Shown here in pieces: positions 35,901-48,778 of a stretch of DNA of 64,000 bases. The position numbers were made by a program, and so were the translations under genes. Position 1 is the stretch's first letter, and every line of letters starts with the position of its first letter. The notes below the pieces were generated by a model. That model was not told where the DNA came from. It was given only the letters and a program-made list of their open reading frames with translations, and did no database searches. The stretch is from Steinernema hermaphroditum (Eukaryota; Nematoda; Chromadorea; Rhabditida; Steinernematidae), in the NCBI GenBank assembly GCA_030435675.1, contig CM059625.1, positions 3,038,001 through 3,102,000 of the forward strand, given 5' to 3'.

Positions 35901-38900
35901 CCCAGCATGGTGGGGCACAGCGCGCGAAGGGGTCGGGGGACATTCGCACGCTGCTATTGGAGGGCATGACCAAACAGACGAAAAGAGACGTTTCGGATGT
36001 AATTAAGGGCTGTCGTTAAGAGAATGCCTCGACTCCGCTTTTTTAGTATATGTTGCTGTGCGGACTTTGGGATGTGCCTCACACAATTAAACTTCATGGA
36101 AAGGGTACGGGCAGACTGACGTGGAAAATGCAGAAAAGCAGTTGGGTGGGAACCATGGAGGAGCACTGGAAAAGCAGTACTCTTTTATTAGGTGTAGATG
36201 AAAGTACATTTCGTTTACGAACCCACTTCATATGCTCACAGAAGAAAGATACAGAGAATATCGACATGTTACTTAATCTTGCAAAAAAAAACGAGGCACG
36301 TGTCATTTCAGATAATGGATCCCCGCATCGCGCAAAACGTGACTCTAAATGACACTCTTTGCATTTGATAGCATGAATAGAAACATTTTCTAAATAATTA
36401 GCTCCACTTGGATTGTCCGAACTCCGCCGAAAATTGTCTTTTGAGTTGAATCTCACTGATGATCCATCTGACCAATGACCTTTTACGAGATTCAATTTAT
36501 AAACACCCCTCCAGCTTATTAGGCTATATCTGATATTTGGCCCTTAGCGGCGCGGCCCGAAGCGAGGGTGGCGTTTTTGTCGATCGGAGAGTGAGTGAGA
36601 GAGCAAACAAACCTTTGACATCAATTCAGATTTTGATCGAAGCAGAAGATAGCGAAGAAGAATGAAATAGTGAAGTATAGAAAGAAGTTGGGAGGAGTGA
36701 GAAGAAGGCACCACTGGTCACTCGCCTGTTTTTCGCTTTCCACCTTTTTTTCGCACGGCGTACAAGAGAGGCCTAGCCTGTAAAACAAAACACACAATAG
36801 AACGACATTACAGCGGACTCGGTAAGTCTGAGACTGCGAATTTAGTCAGACTGCAGACCATTGAGAATGGCAAGAACAGTGACGCGCTTATACAGCTTTT
36901 CTATGACTGCGATATGGTTAAGATGAGGCTGCCTTAGGTCTTAGCCTATCGGAATTGTAGCAAGAAAGCGTGGAAAGTGGAAGAATAATCACATTTTTTG
37001 AGAGCGTTAGTGACAACTCTTAGAAAGTTCATTCATCAAAAACAGAGCCTCTTATCCAAATAACTTTACCTGCTTTATGTTTTTTTTTCGCCGATGAATG
37101 GTGAATGGATAAAGCGATAAATACTGGTTTAATATTTTAGTACATTTTGGCTGTATACCATCTTTTTTCCAAGTAATCAGAAACAAAGTTGTACGGAATT
37201 TTCTGTTGATAAAAGTTCCAATTTTAGAAAAGGGCTATGAAATTGCGTAAAAATAAGAATGTCAGGTAATAAACGAGACGGTTCCAATGCAGTTTCTGCA
37301 TAGTATCAATTGAAAATTAGGCGAACCTGCTCTGTCACATACCTTACTCACTCAAAAAGTGAACATAGAGCACGTCCACTCAGGCCCGAGTCAGAAAGGA
37401 CGTGTTTTATGACTGTACATTTTATGCACGGCCACACGGTTGAAGAGCACAAAAGCGGATCAATTTTGGAAGAGGAAGTATTGGATCGAATAATAGTCGC
37501 GCGACATCGAGTTGACGACCTGGCGGCTGAGGCCCATCTTGCGAATTGGTTGGACAGTTGTGGCTTAGGTAAACTCTCTGACTGTGGCGCCGCCGCTTCG
37601 GTACGATATCGACAGTCGGGCGCGCGCGTGCGCGACGGTGCGCGCGCGAGAGCGACAAACGGAACGGAACGATGGGGCTGGAAGGGGGAAGAACGATCGA
37701 GCAGCTCCTCGCGGTCTCGGTGTGCAAATAGAATCCCATATTGACGAACACAAACAAAATATATTTCTTCTCCGTATTCTACCAAAACTCTTTCCGTGCG
37801 TACGCGCATACCGCACCGTTGTTTCGGAAGCGTGCATTTGTAGGCGTCGTATAGAAATACCGTATACGGAAAGATCAAACTGTAAACGTCGAAAAGGACT
37901 CTTTCAAGAGACAACAGTGACGAGTGCGTGACGTACAAAAAATTGACACAAAAGCTGTTAGCTTTGGCGGCCCTACGAACGACATACCGGAACGATCGTC
38001 TGTATAGCAGAATTTATTGATTTATTCTAATTGAATTCACCAAGAAACCGTTCTCGACGTGCGTTTTTTGTATGCACCTGTCCATTTAAAAGGAAAGCAT
38101 TATACATGCGGACGCAGCGGGCCGCCGCGACAGACGGCACAAGTGGAGGAAACGTGCGCAATTTGAGCCGGATATACCATTTCCTTTGGTATAAATAGTT
38201 TCACGTGGCTTAATATCGGCCAATATGTAATTAATGGCTCGTAACGGTGACATTAGTAAAGTCGTTTGGAAATATGTGGCTGTGGCCATAGACAAATAAA
38301 CGAGGAAACAAAGACACGTCATTTTGAGTGCACCATTTGTACTGTAGTAGCAAAAAATCTTAAAAATACATTGAATTGAAAGGGTATTCAGTAGCGAACA
38401 CGCAGGATGTTGAAGAATACAATAAGGAAAAGCAGTGATTGACAAAATAGAGATTGTGGGCACCAAATTAAAGATGGAAACCAGTACATTGCTTTGTTTA
38501 CTATAGTGTGTTTATATCGATTGCATATCGATACTGTAATCTGTTACATACTGCTTCACTGCATTCGAAGCTTGCTCCACGCTGGACAAAGATATCGATA
38601 ATTTTCGAAAAAGATTTGTTAGTTTTCAGAAAATTTTTAAATTAAGTACGTTTTTCAACCTGCTTGGCATGGGCAAAATCATCTGGCCTGTTAGAAATGA
38701 CTACCAAAATAACGCAGAGGTTAAGGCAGAGGTTTCGTGACGACCAGAATGCGAAGATTCTTTTTTTTCGATGCTGTTTGGTAGTCATAAACACCACTTT
38801 TTCTTCTATAGGTGGGGCTCAACTCTTCAATAGGTCCTCTTTAATATCATTCTTTTTTCTTAATTTTTTATCATCTTTGCTGACATCTACATATTTTCGA

Positions 38901-41599
38901 AGTCCATTGTGGTAACTCCCCAGTAGTAACTCGAGTTCCATTAGTGAATATCTAGTTCTGATGTTCGCTTCACAGATCTGTATGCAAATAGTAGCCCTGG
39001 CTGTCAAAAGCTGGCCATAAACAGTGTGCTCCCCCTTCAAGAGAAATGAATAATGTATTCAATCTCATTTTCTTAGATTTGCTTGTCAATTAACGATAAG
39101 TTTGATGAGCGTTTCATTCAATTCAATTATGTTACCCACCTCTCAAGGAGATGTCTATAAGCGTGGTCGTTGGACGGAATCTAAAACAGCTGGACTACAG
39201 AACAGGGGGACTTTTTCGTGTGTTTCAGGATACACAGAAAAGCAGCTGTCAATCCCTCTACTTTGGTCATTCTGTTCTGAATGCATGCGCTATCAAAATT
39301 GTAACTCTTTCGATTGGCGGTCAAACATTGTAATGTTCAGAAGGATGCCAGAACTACGTGTACTTTCTGCCTTGATTTCATCCATCACATGGGAATTTCA
39401 ATTTTTTATGCATACTTTCCACTTAAACATATGATAGCCATATGGCGTGCAAATTAATTTCCCAGCACCGATGAATTTAATTTGGAACCTTAATCAATTT
39501 CCACCACCAAATTGCACTCTAATATGGTGTTTGAACGACTAAAAATCAACGTTGTTCATCGTGCAAAATCCTTGTTTGACTTCTCCTAATCCTCGCAAAC
39601 CCAATGAACTTATTAAGCGTCGATTGTGTTCAAAAGCTAAAGTGCGTAGAATGCCTGTGGTGAAAGATCGATCGCAATGGCATGAAGCTAAGGCGAAATA
39701 ACAAATTTACTGCTTTTTAATGAGATTCTATCATAACAGCCACGGTTCATGAGCCGGAAGTGCTTGCGTCGTTTACGACTGTACGATTTCATTTCGAACG
39801 AGCGAAGAAATCCATGAAGGTTCCCACCATCCAAACACCTGGCGCTTTGGGCTTATGAGTGTATGAATAAACCATGAGATAGACTTGAAAAACAAAGAGC
39901 CTTGAGAATGCGATTGAACCAAGCTTCTAAACGGTGATTTTTGCTTACTCATTATATTCAATTGGTCACCGAAATGTCGTGCATTTTGCGACAAAAAATT
40001 GTGCACCAGAGATGGTGCGAAAATTCCACTATTCTAGCAAATGATCTTGTTTGTTAATTCTCCGCCTGCAAGGCACAAATTAGTTGTCGCTGGAAAACAT
40101 CTGTTTGCGACACGAGCTCATGTTAGGAAAAGAACAAAAGGATTATGTAAGTGGAAGAAGTAAATTGCAAAGGCTTTGATATCCGAAGCATCTCTATATA
40201 TGTACCCTTAGTAGTGTTACATTCCCTTTTCCAAAAACTATAAAGCGTTGCGAAAAGTACAAACGCAGCTCGTTGATTAAAGACCAGACTAAGGGCATCA
40301 GATATTTAGCGAAAGGTTTCCAAAACCAAACGTTTCCCTGTCAAAATACAGGTTGCTTCGGTAAAGGTACATAAGCACTAAGTGGATAACCGTAACCAAC
40401 CTTTAAAGCCCGCCTCGGCGGTTGAGGGAAGCACAACGTGCTGCATGCTGTCGTCGCCATCTCGTCTAGGCCATAATACCTGCGGCCACACAATCCCTAG
40501 CTCTCCGTGCTGAAAGGCGTCACCGCTTGATTATGGTCTTGTTATCATAGGGAGCCGCGCACGCCCTCCCGGCAACCGCGACACGATCAGCTGCTGCAGC
40601 TCGTAAACCACGCGTGCGCGCCGGCGCGTGCTCAACTCAATTCTAATGAGAGATTGCGGATGTTGAATGTGTCGGTGTGTGGCAGCAAGCGACGGTGCTG
40701 GTGGTGGCGGCGTTTTCGAAGAAAATATAAGGGCGCCACACAATCGCCGCCGCTAATAAACATTAATTTACATATATTCGCTAACAAATCATATTCGCTT
40801 CCGCTCTTCCCCGCCCGCTCGCCAGCGGCGAAGCCAAGAGGCCAACCGCGAGCCATTTGCCATTTGAGTGATGTGAAAAAAAGGAACGCATAATAATACC
40901 ACCGCTGGCAAGGGGTGTCTATTCCGTCACCTTCTTCTCGCTACCTCCTCCTCAGACGACGCTGGCGCCATCGCCTTCTTCTTCTCCCTCTTCACCGACG
41001 ACCCCGAGCAACAGGACGACAGTGCAGGGCACGAACGCCTCGCTAAAATACGACGGGCTATTGTATTTCCCGCCGCGTCCGCAACAATTACGAAGCGCCG
41101 TCGGCTGGCCTTTGAGAAACATGTGGATAGGGTGCGCGCGTATTGAAAACACGTGTAATGGCGTTGTGCGATAAATAAAACCGTTTAGAAGCACATTACC
41201 TCCTGCACTGCGGCCGCTCCCGCTTGGATGCCACCCTTAAATTTTTTTTCTTGGCAAACACTCGAAACCGAACACTCGCCAATGGACATAAACGGATAAG
41301 ATTACAAACATTTCGGTGCCGGTGCCGAAAGCGCGGTCGCATGTGGCCAGCTCGGTGCGATGACTATTGCACCTGGGCTGACTGGCTCACCCATACAGTT
41401 GGTTATTAAGGGATTTACGTCATTAAGCGCTATTCAAAAGAGCATCTGGATTAGAGGCAGGCGCCACGGCCACCGTCATTTCTGTTCGCACGGGATGTCA
41501 AATTTTACCAATGTTTTAGGAATATGAGGTTGTTTTAAGATGCTCAAGTGAATGTCGAAAGTATACTCTAATTTTTTTTTTGGCAACATTATAGAAATC

Positions 41600-41677
41600 C
41601 TAGTTACCTGTGTCTCTCTGAGAAGGCCATCTTCAATTCTTAGGTGCTGAATGTAGGTAAGCGATCTCTTAGCATCG
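41600..41677 (-). other. Exon-like segment on the minus strand (unassigned)
   Basis: The minus strand reads VFDAKRSLTYIQHLRIEDGL and continues to a GTAACT donor in phase 0. The composition is coding-like, but there is no ATG in this frame and no clear upstream acceptor. It could be a distant 5' exon of the PTB transcript or chance. Confidence 0.2.
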
Positions 41678-42329
41678 AACACCAAGGGGTCCGCAACAAA
41701 GGATATACAACAAGCTTCAGCTTATCTTCGAAGACAACAACTAAAGACTCACAATGGTGGCTTGTTTTTCCGAAGTGCCATTTGACATTAAATTATTATA
41801 AAGAGAAATGACTCTCAATGGTGTTGTTCTCCTTTGACGTTAGTTTTCACTCCCCGGGATATTATAAACTACGATTTTAATGAGAAAACATGAGCTTAAC
41901 AGAGCAGATTTGCAAACAATAGTTTGAAGTGACAAACATGCGAATTTGCAGGATGTGGGATGCTGTTCTATAAGGAGCTCATTATAATAAAAGCTACTTG
42001 ATTTCTGATCAAAATGCTACGATCTCCTATAACGAAAACTAGATTCCCAACAATCAGCAATAACAGTTCACTGTATACTTAAGTATCTGTTTGTTTAAAT
42101 ACACTTTGCTTTTCTCTTCTTATTATTTTCTATGAAGATGTATGAGTAATGCGAAAAAGCCATGATAATTGCACAAAATTGGCTACATTATTATACGATT
42201 CCTTCTAGGTCACTATTGAGTTCCAGAGAACACGAAAATATGCCTTCACAGACAACTAGAAATGGCCTTGAAATTGTAACCGTCAAAGGGAATACGGCGG
42301 TGTCTATCATCAGCTTCCATGTTTACGTT

Positions 42330-42409
42330 AGGCGATGCTTCCGGAAACCGGAACAAACCGGAATGGGTCAGAAGACCCGGGTTCGGATCCGCTCTAGACA
42401 TTTTTTTTT
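42330..42409 (+). repeat. tRNA-like pol III element, plus copy
   Basis: A B-box-like GGTTCGGATCC at 42380-42390 is followed at once by a run of nine Ts (42401-42409), the layout of a pol III transcript end. The A box is not clear, so this is probably a degenerate tRNA-derived element. It shares CGGGTTCGGATCC with the inverted copy 150 bases away. Confidence 0.4.
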
Positions 42410-42503
42410 CTTTTCCTGATACAACATTCTGATATATATTTCATTTCGAATTTTAAATAGATAAAATATAAAAATCCTGAGGAACATGTGGCAAAACACG
42501 CCT

Positions 42504-42600
42504 AAAAAATTTTGCCTTCGGGTGGATCCGAACCCGAGACCTTCCGACTGTTACCGGTGTGTTTCGAACCCGGAGCACACCAGGTTAGAATTCGTAATCT
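42504..42600 (-). repeat. tRNA-like pol III element, minus copy
   Basis: On the minus strand GGTTCGGATCC (42534-42524) precedes a T run (42509-42504). A second B-box-like GGTTCGAAAC lies about 35 bases upstream. It is inverted relative to the element at 42330-42409. Confidence 0.4.
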
Positions 42601-43241
42601 TGCAACCTTTTCTTTCAGCGTGGGCTCAAATACAGGCGAAACAAGGTATTGAAAATGGTGAATCCTACACTGCGAAAATAGAAAGTGTGGAAAACGTCGA
42701 ATGGGGCCCTTTCTATGGCCCAAATGGTGTGGGATGACTAATCGCGCTTTGCGATTTTCAGTCATATTGTGACATCAAAGAGGCGCCGAATTTGGGATCT
42801 GACGCTGACTCACGCAGCCTACGGTAGTTAATGGTGAATGTGAATATATCCGTCTACATATCTGCGTGATGCAAAAGAATAAGACGACTTTTAGAATTCA
42901 ACGTATATTATGGCTACAAAATTTTTCACCAAGCACGATCTCCGAGATTCGAGTCCGTCTACGAACTGTATCCTTTATATTGGAAAGATATTTTTCCAAT
43001 TATACAAAAATATAAGAAACGTATGCAGAACAAGAAGATTGAACTTCGTGTGGTTGCCGTCTTTTCACGATTTGTGGACATAATAGAGCCGAACATCATT
43101 TGCAAAAAACAGGTCTGCGACAGATGGCCCTTGAACGGCTAGATAGGTATCAGCGAACGCCCCTCAGTGAAAAGATGCCAATTTCAGAAATTTCGCAAAA
43201 AGCCGTCTGGAAGAGCAATCAATATAAAATTTTATCATAAA

Positions 43242-43327
43242 AAGTGGCCCTAGAGTGGTAGCGCAGCTAGAAAAACATTATCAAATAATGGGACGTTCTA
43301 AGAAACGACCGTCGTTCGAAACCACTT
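43242..43327 (+). repeat. tRNA-like element with A and B boxes
   Basis: A perfect 6-bp end stem (AAGTGG at 43242-43247, CCACTT at 43322-43327) encloses an A-box-like TAGAGTGGTAGCG (from 43251) and a B-box-like CGTTCGAAACC (43313-43323). The anticodon arm does not fold canonically, so it is a tRNA-derived repeat or pseudogene and not a working tRNA. Confidence 0.45.
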
Positions 43328-44593
43328 GAATAAACAAGAAGAAGAAAAGTATCAACGCTTATGTACTCATAATTATTCAATTAGAGTGGAAGAAAGTGGT
43401 CGGGCCGCGGGTAGCGGTTGAGAGCGATGATGGCCGAAATGAGATAAGTGATCCCCAAGGCGTTGCCGTCCCTTTCTTGCCTCCGCGCTCCGTTGCCCCT
43501 GCCCTCCTGAGTCAATTTCGGTCAAGAGCGCCGCAACAAACGAAGGGCGCCACGGAGACCATTTCGGCAGCCGCCAGTTGCAGGCGGCATCTGAACGTCG
43601 CGATGAGCCAATTTCCTAAGCGCGCGATGAAACCGAATTTATTCGTGTGTGGGTGCGCGCGCGCGAGAGAGAGGGAGAGTTTTGCGAGCACGCCGGGGGA
43701 ACACTTGTAAATCTGGACGTGCACGAGGGTCGTCGCCGTTCGATGTTGCCATTCCACCCGCCACCGGGCAAACCTCGTCCTTCCGCCGTTCCCAAGACTC
43801 GTAAAAGTAAACAGAAGAGTCAGAAGAGTGCGCGCGATAATATAATATTCGGCTTTTTGACACCACCGCCCAGCCGATCGGCCGTCTCCACACATCTCCA
43901 CGCATCAAAGAAGCGCACTTTTTGTCGTTCGTTTGACTTTTTATTTTCCGACCGATGATGAGCGGTTACGGGCAAAAAGCGGATAAACACAATGAGTGTG
44001 TTTGATGGCGCGCTTCGATGTTGCTGCGTTGCTGTGATGGAGCCGCGGACGCCGAAAACGACGCCGGCGACGCTGTTGTGGATTTTAATCTGCTGAAAAA
44101 GAACAAGTAGGCACTCATCTTCAGCTTCAAGATTCCGCAGGAAATTAGCTTCAAGACGGTTGAGAAGTGGCCCGTTTTTGCGATGTTCTGCCGAACTTCT
44201 GTGCTTACATTGACGTGGTTTCCAGCCATTTATCTCCATGAGAAGACTGTCAATTATCAGACACTAATTGAGCATGTCCTAGCCTATAAAATGAACCCAA
44301 ATTTTGCTGTTTGTTGTAATGTATATGTGAAATGATCAAAAACCTACGGAAGTGCCCTCAATAAACTTGTCAAATATTTACAAGTTGGGCGAAGTCAGCG
44401 AAATCATTGCATTATCATATTCTAATGATAGTGCGGTCAGAGTCGTTGAGACATCTCTTCAGAATTATGCAAAACGTCAACAAATATATGAAGAATCCGC
44501 AACGCAAAAAAAAAAGACAAGGTCATGCTAAAGAAAGAGCTTGAGAAACATGTTTCGCTGTCAAATAACGGAGATGGAGAAACCACTGCACGC

Positions 44594-44599
44594 TTTATT
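44594..44599 (-). terminator. Poly(A) signal of tph-1
   Basis: AATAAA on the minus strand, about 100 bases past the tph-1 stop codon at 44700. Confidence 0.6.
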
Positions 44600-44699
44600 G
44601 TATCTAAATCTACACACACAATGATCAAACCGCGGATTGTCCAGCTACGCACTTTAGAAATTTCAATAATTAGTATATGATGTACAGAGAGCGATGACC

Positions 44700-47600
44700 T
44701 CAGAGAATATTATGAAGAGCGGTCGAAAGCAGGTTGATGTCAGATCGAAGCGAGTTAACCGCAAGCATGAGGGACCGTTTATTGTTCAACACCTCGATCG
44801 ATTCGGTGTACGCGTTATATCGCACGACGAAGGGACGATTCATGCTGTTCGTAAACATTCTAAAGGGCAACGGAACGACGTCATTGGTAACAATCACCTC
44901 TTGTCTTACCTCAGCTTTTGTTGCGCTTCTTCGAAATTGCGCGTATAGAAATAGGCCGTTTGAAAGGTGGTGATGAGGCATTCCTGCTGAACGACGCGGT
45001 CTGGATCGAAGCGAAGAAGCTCAGGCGTGTTGCCGTCTTGGCCGACGGCGTGCTAGAAGGGGAGCGATGAAAATAACTCAGAACAGCGTACGTTTCTACC
45101 TGCAGTTCACCGGCACTCGACAACAATCCTGCGCCGTAGATCTTATAGTTTGGACGGCCGTATTCGTCGATGTGCGGTTCAGCCCCTCCACTGCATAAGC
45201 CGAACTCGATTGAGAAGAAGTAGAGCTAGAACTGTGGTAAGGAGATATCCATGTGTGAGGCCAATTTACCGTAGCCAATTTGCACAGGTCCTGTTCACTG
45301 GCTCCAAGTGAAGCAAGTCCGATTTCCTGCGAGAACTGAGCGAAATCTGGGTCGGCGAACAGGGCCATATGCCCCATCAATTCATGTACCGTATCGCTAA
45401 ATTTAAGGAGAAAAGGGTATCAAGTTTTGTCTATTATTGTTTTATAGTAACAATAGTAATATATTAACTAGTGAGATGAGATGTTCAAAAAGCTCATACC
45501 GGACCGGGTTTTGTGAAAGCATGTGTCATACCTTATGAGCTCAGACACCATACGTCTAAAGAAATCTAGGCATAAGCACCACTGCACAGTGCCGTAGTTC
45601 GAAAAATCCTTCATAGAAGGAAAAATTTTCTGATTCGGAAGGAAAATTACCATTTTTATGCAAAAAAAACTAAAACGTTACTCAGAAATTCCGCTGTGAG
45701 CTTCTCCATCATCTGCTCCTGAAAGGGATCGAACCATTAGTCTATGGAGCGGGGATCCGCGCTCAATACCACTGCGCCATCCCCGCTCCCTTTCTATAAG
45801 CGCAAAATTGGCATGCATATCATCCGCTCGCTTTTATTAATGCTTTTTCGCTTCTTTGGCCGTTTTTTCGTGAGAAATTGGCGTTTTTTTTTTTGTGGAA
45901 ATCGGTCCATATCACTACGAATTTCGTGCGAATCGTCTGTGTACTGTTCTCAACAGTTTCATAAGGTTGATTGTTGCTAAGGTTTTTAGTGTGAGAGACG
46001 CGATACCGTCCATCCTGGAAATACAGTGATGGACGTTTCTCTGGGAGTAGTACTCTTAGATAGCTGTACACTTACGGCTCCGGTGTATAGAAGGGATCGG
46101 CATGGTGACGAACATATTGAGTGCAATTAAACACACGGAATGCCAACCCAGCGAGGAAGTCGCGAGCGCTCAGATATCCGGCGACCGGACGCACTCGAAA
46201 GCCCGTCTTCACTACAACAATAACATATAAATCTGCTTCTAAATCGTCGCAATTACTCTTCAAAAACTTGCAGATATCTTCAAGTTGCGGAATGTTGTTC
46301 TCGGAGTAGCCACAGTGCTTTTCGAGCAGCTCGAAGTTGTCCAAAAACTCTTGGCACGCGTAGTGTCTGTGCAGTTCGCGCAACTTTCGATAAATGATTC
46401 CCCTGAAGAAATAAATTCTGTGCGGAAATTGTACGGATTGATATTCACCATGTCTTAATTTCTCGTTCTGTGTATGCGATGCGTGGAATTGGATCGCCTC
46501 TGAAATATGTGTCCGTGTTTGTGGTCGAGCATCAGCTGACGGCAACTCACTGTTTATAATTGAGTGCGATGTCGGCGAACATCATACGGCGTTTTCGATA
46601 CTCCTCGTCTTTGAAACCCTGGAACCCATAAATGAAGGGTGTGATAGTGACATTTATATCATGGGGCCGAAATGGAGAATATTCCACGATAAGGAAATAA
46701 CAAAATGTTGGACATTAGCTCTTATGTAAAGTTGAATCGTTGTCATCGCTTATTTTAAGAAACTGGTTTGATAGACTGTGCCTCTGTGTCCAAAATGGAA
46801 AGAGTGAGTCTACAGTATCCAGCCCATCGATGGTGATCAACTGCTTCTCCTGTACCCATTTCCGAATTATGAGGTAGTAAAATGGGAGAGTCGGACCCAA
46901 TACTGAAGTATTGAAACAAGTAACTTACCGGGTGGTCCGCTTCCAACCCGGAACCGTACATGATCACCTTCTTAGCACAAATATCCAAGTCGTAAATCGA
47001 CTTCGGGAACCAAGGACAACCAGCGAGTGCGTCTAAAGTCTTCCCATCGGTAACATAACAGAGATAGTTAATACCATTAGATCCAGGATCGGACATTTGA
47101 GAAGCATTTTTTGGGTTGACGGTATGATTGATCTCATCGACCTAAGTACAGCTAAACACTGACAAAATGGTATCTCACTTACAGCGAGACCCTTTTTCTT
47201 CAGTTGGTCAACAACATCTGCAGGCCTAAGGCTTCCATCCAACTCCAGCTCCATCAGCACCTCAATGTGATTAGCACTTCCATGCTGAGAATCGCGCGAC
47301 TCCATGTGCTTCACACGAGTTCCAATCTAGCTCGTGGATATAGACAGATACAGGATTGCAAACTCACTGGAATAGAAGCCAACATCTTGGTCAGACTATC
47401 AGAGGAACGAGACGTTTTGATGATAACGGTAACAATAGGCTGGCCGTCTTCTTCGTCTTCGTCGATGGTAAGTTGTCTCTGAAACCGCACGGAATGACGT
47501 GTACCTCAGGATATGTACATGCATGGCGGTAGTTCGTGGGTGAAGCACTCGCTTCAATAATTCATAATTTGCTGAGAGTGTAGAAGAGCAAAAAACGAAT

Positions 47601-48778
47601 TTTTGTTGAATGGAAAGTTTCGAATTGCAATTTGATATGTGGCGCATGGGAGTGCCATGCAAACAAAGAATTTTGACTATTTCTGGCCTCACCCTGCAGC
47701 CAATAGCTATAAAAAGATGTTCGGAAAAATTAGACCGCAATGCAATCGAGGAATCGCAAATCACCGTAGCGCCCCAAATCCCTATTTATTTTTAGGTCTA
47801 ACGGAGTGAAATTGGCTCAGCCGTAGGGCAGAAACCGTGTTCCTTTTCGCGTGATTTGTGGGAAACGAAGAACGGAGCTTGGTCTCGTAATGTACATGTT
47901 TTGCAGCATGGGCAGGGTTAGACCTGCTAGAGAGAAGTTCGTTCTTATATGAATATGGACATGCTGTAACAGTTAGCCATCGACATTGCATCGACGTGGA
48001 TATCATAACCATCATATTGGGAGAGAGTTCTGTAATTTCTAAGCGTCAACTTAAACAAACGCCCTCGCGCACCGGTTGAACAATAAACAAATGGAACCCA
48101 CACAAAGAGTACCGAGTAATGAGATGATTATTCGGCATATCTCATTATCCTTAGTTTGACTACATATTTTTGATAGGCTAGTTCACTTAGGACAGACCAG
48201 TTTAGTTCCCGTACCCAATAATTTTGTTGTAGGATAGGGTGAGCTTCTTAAATATTTCTTCCGCGCCGCTTTGAATGCCAATCCGGCTCTTCAAGCTTGC
48301 GTTATGCTTGGTACATATGCAGATGTCTTAGTAAAGATTCCCCCTATCCTTTAGTGATTTTTTGCGCGCTTCTCCCCATTTTTTATGCAAGCAAAGTTCA
48401 GATCACGGAGTGAAAGCATACCTTCAACGTGTGCATATCCTCTTCGGGGAAAAATGGGACTCCGAGAGAACCACTTCGACGGAAGCGCCTCTTGAACTCT
48501 TCAATATGATTTTCCGAGCTGCAAAAAAAGACACTACCAAATCAGCCTTCTATAACTTACATGCTACTCGACAACGTTCGTCGAGCCTGCTTCTTCGGTG
48601 CATAGTAGCAAAATTTCATCGCAGCCGCCATGATTTCTCGAGTCGCAACTGAAAGGAAAACAATATCTTCCAATGGCAAACTTCGCACCAAATCAACAGA
48701 GGCCACTTTGGGTATGTCGATGGCGTCACCGCTACCCGAAAAAGATTGTGGGCGCTTCTGTTTGTTCTCCGCCGACAT
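44700..48778 (-). CDS. tph-1: Tryptophan 5-hydroxylase (serotonin synthesis)
   Basis: Thirteen in-phase exons: 48778-48561, 48518-48422, 47478-47368, 47326-47183, 47141-46929, 46618-46551, 46499-46449, 46402-46257, 46211-46076, 45396-45270, 45225-45100, 45052-44910, 44859-44700; about 579 residues. The enzyme uses iron, tetrahydrobiopterin and O2 to turn Trp into 5-hydroxy-Trp, the rate-limiting step of serotonin synthesis, in the neuronal cytosol. The N-terminus carries a basic RRSGS site of the kind phosphorylated by PKA or CaMKII, then an ACT-type regulatory region ([19 protein letters not shown]). The catalytic core has [20 protein letters not shown], the iron ligands HELMGH and the Glu of [12 protein letters not shown] where tyrosine and phenylalanine hydroxylases have YWF supports TPH over those paralogues. 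The C-terminal helix ends [17 protein letters not shown], suiting tetramerisation. I chose the ATG at 48778, the first in frame. Confidence 0.95.
45721..45794 (-). repeat. tRNA-like element in a tph-1 intron
   Basis: On the minus strand a 7-bp end stem GAAAGGG/CCCTTTC encloses an A box TGGCGCAGTGG (45779-45769) and B box GGTTCGATCCC (45735-45725). An 11-bp internal inverted repeat, GGAGCGGGGAT/ATCCCCGCTCC, replaces a normal anticodon arm. It looks like a tRNA-derived SINE or tRNA pseudogene inserted in the intron 45397-46075, in the same orientation as tph-1. Confidence 0.6.
47479..48421 (-). other. tph-1 intron 2
   Basis: A 943-base intron between HTLK and RQLTIDED, the largest of the gene. 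No embedded gene or repeat was recognised. Confidence 0.75.

Larger units (their letters stand above)
30626..44593. other. Long non-coding stretch upstream of, or in, the 5' part of the PTB gene
   Basis: Nearly 14 kb without a coding exon I can defend. It must hold the PTB start exon, its promoter, or both. CpG-rich blocks, candidate promoters, lie near 36540-36600, 37550-37700 (alternating CG/GC), 40550-41220 and 43400-44080. Open frames such as 36050-36352, 37348-37938 and 32757-33233 have no recognisable product. Pol III-like elements near 42.3-43.3 kb are listed separately. Confidence 0.5.

Noticed and set aside
36050..36352. 100-residue plus-strand frame
   Set aside because: No recognisable domain, no splice partners, and flanks that look non-coding; kept out for lack of support.
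37348..37938. 196-residue minus-strand frame over a CpG-rich block
   Set aside because: Arg/Pro/Ser-rich translation on several overlapping frames, as expected from high GC; more likely promoter-type DNA.
45721..45794. Functional tRNA gene
   Set aside because: A and B boxes are present, but the anticodon arm cannot form; a self-complementary 11-bp stem occupies its place.
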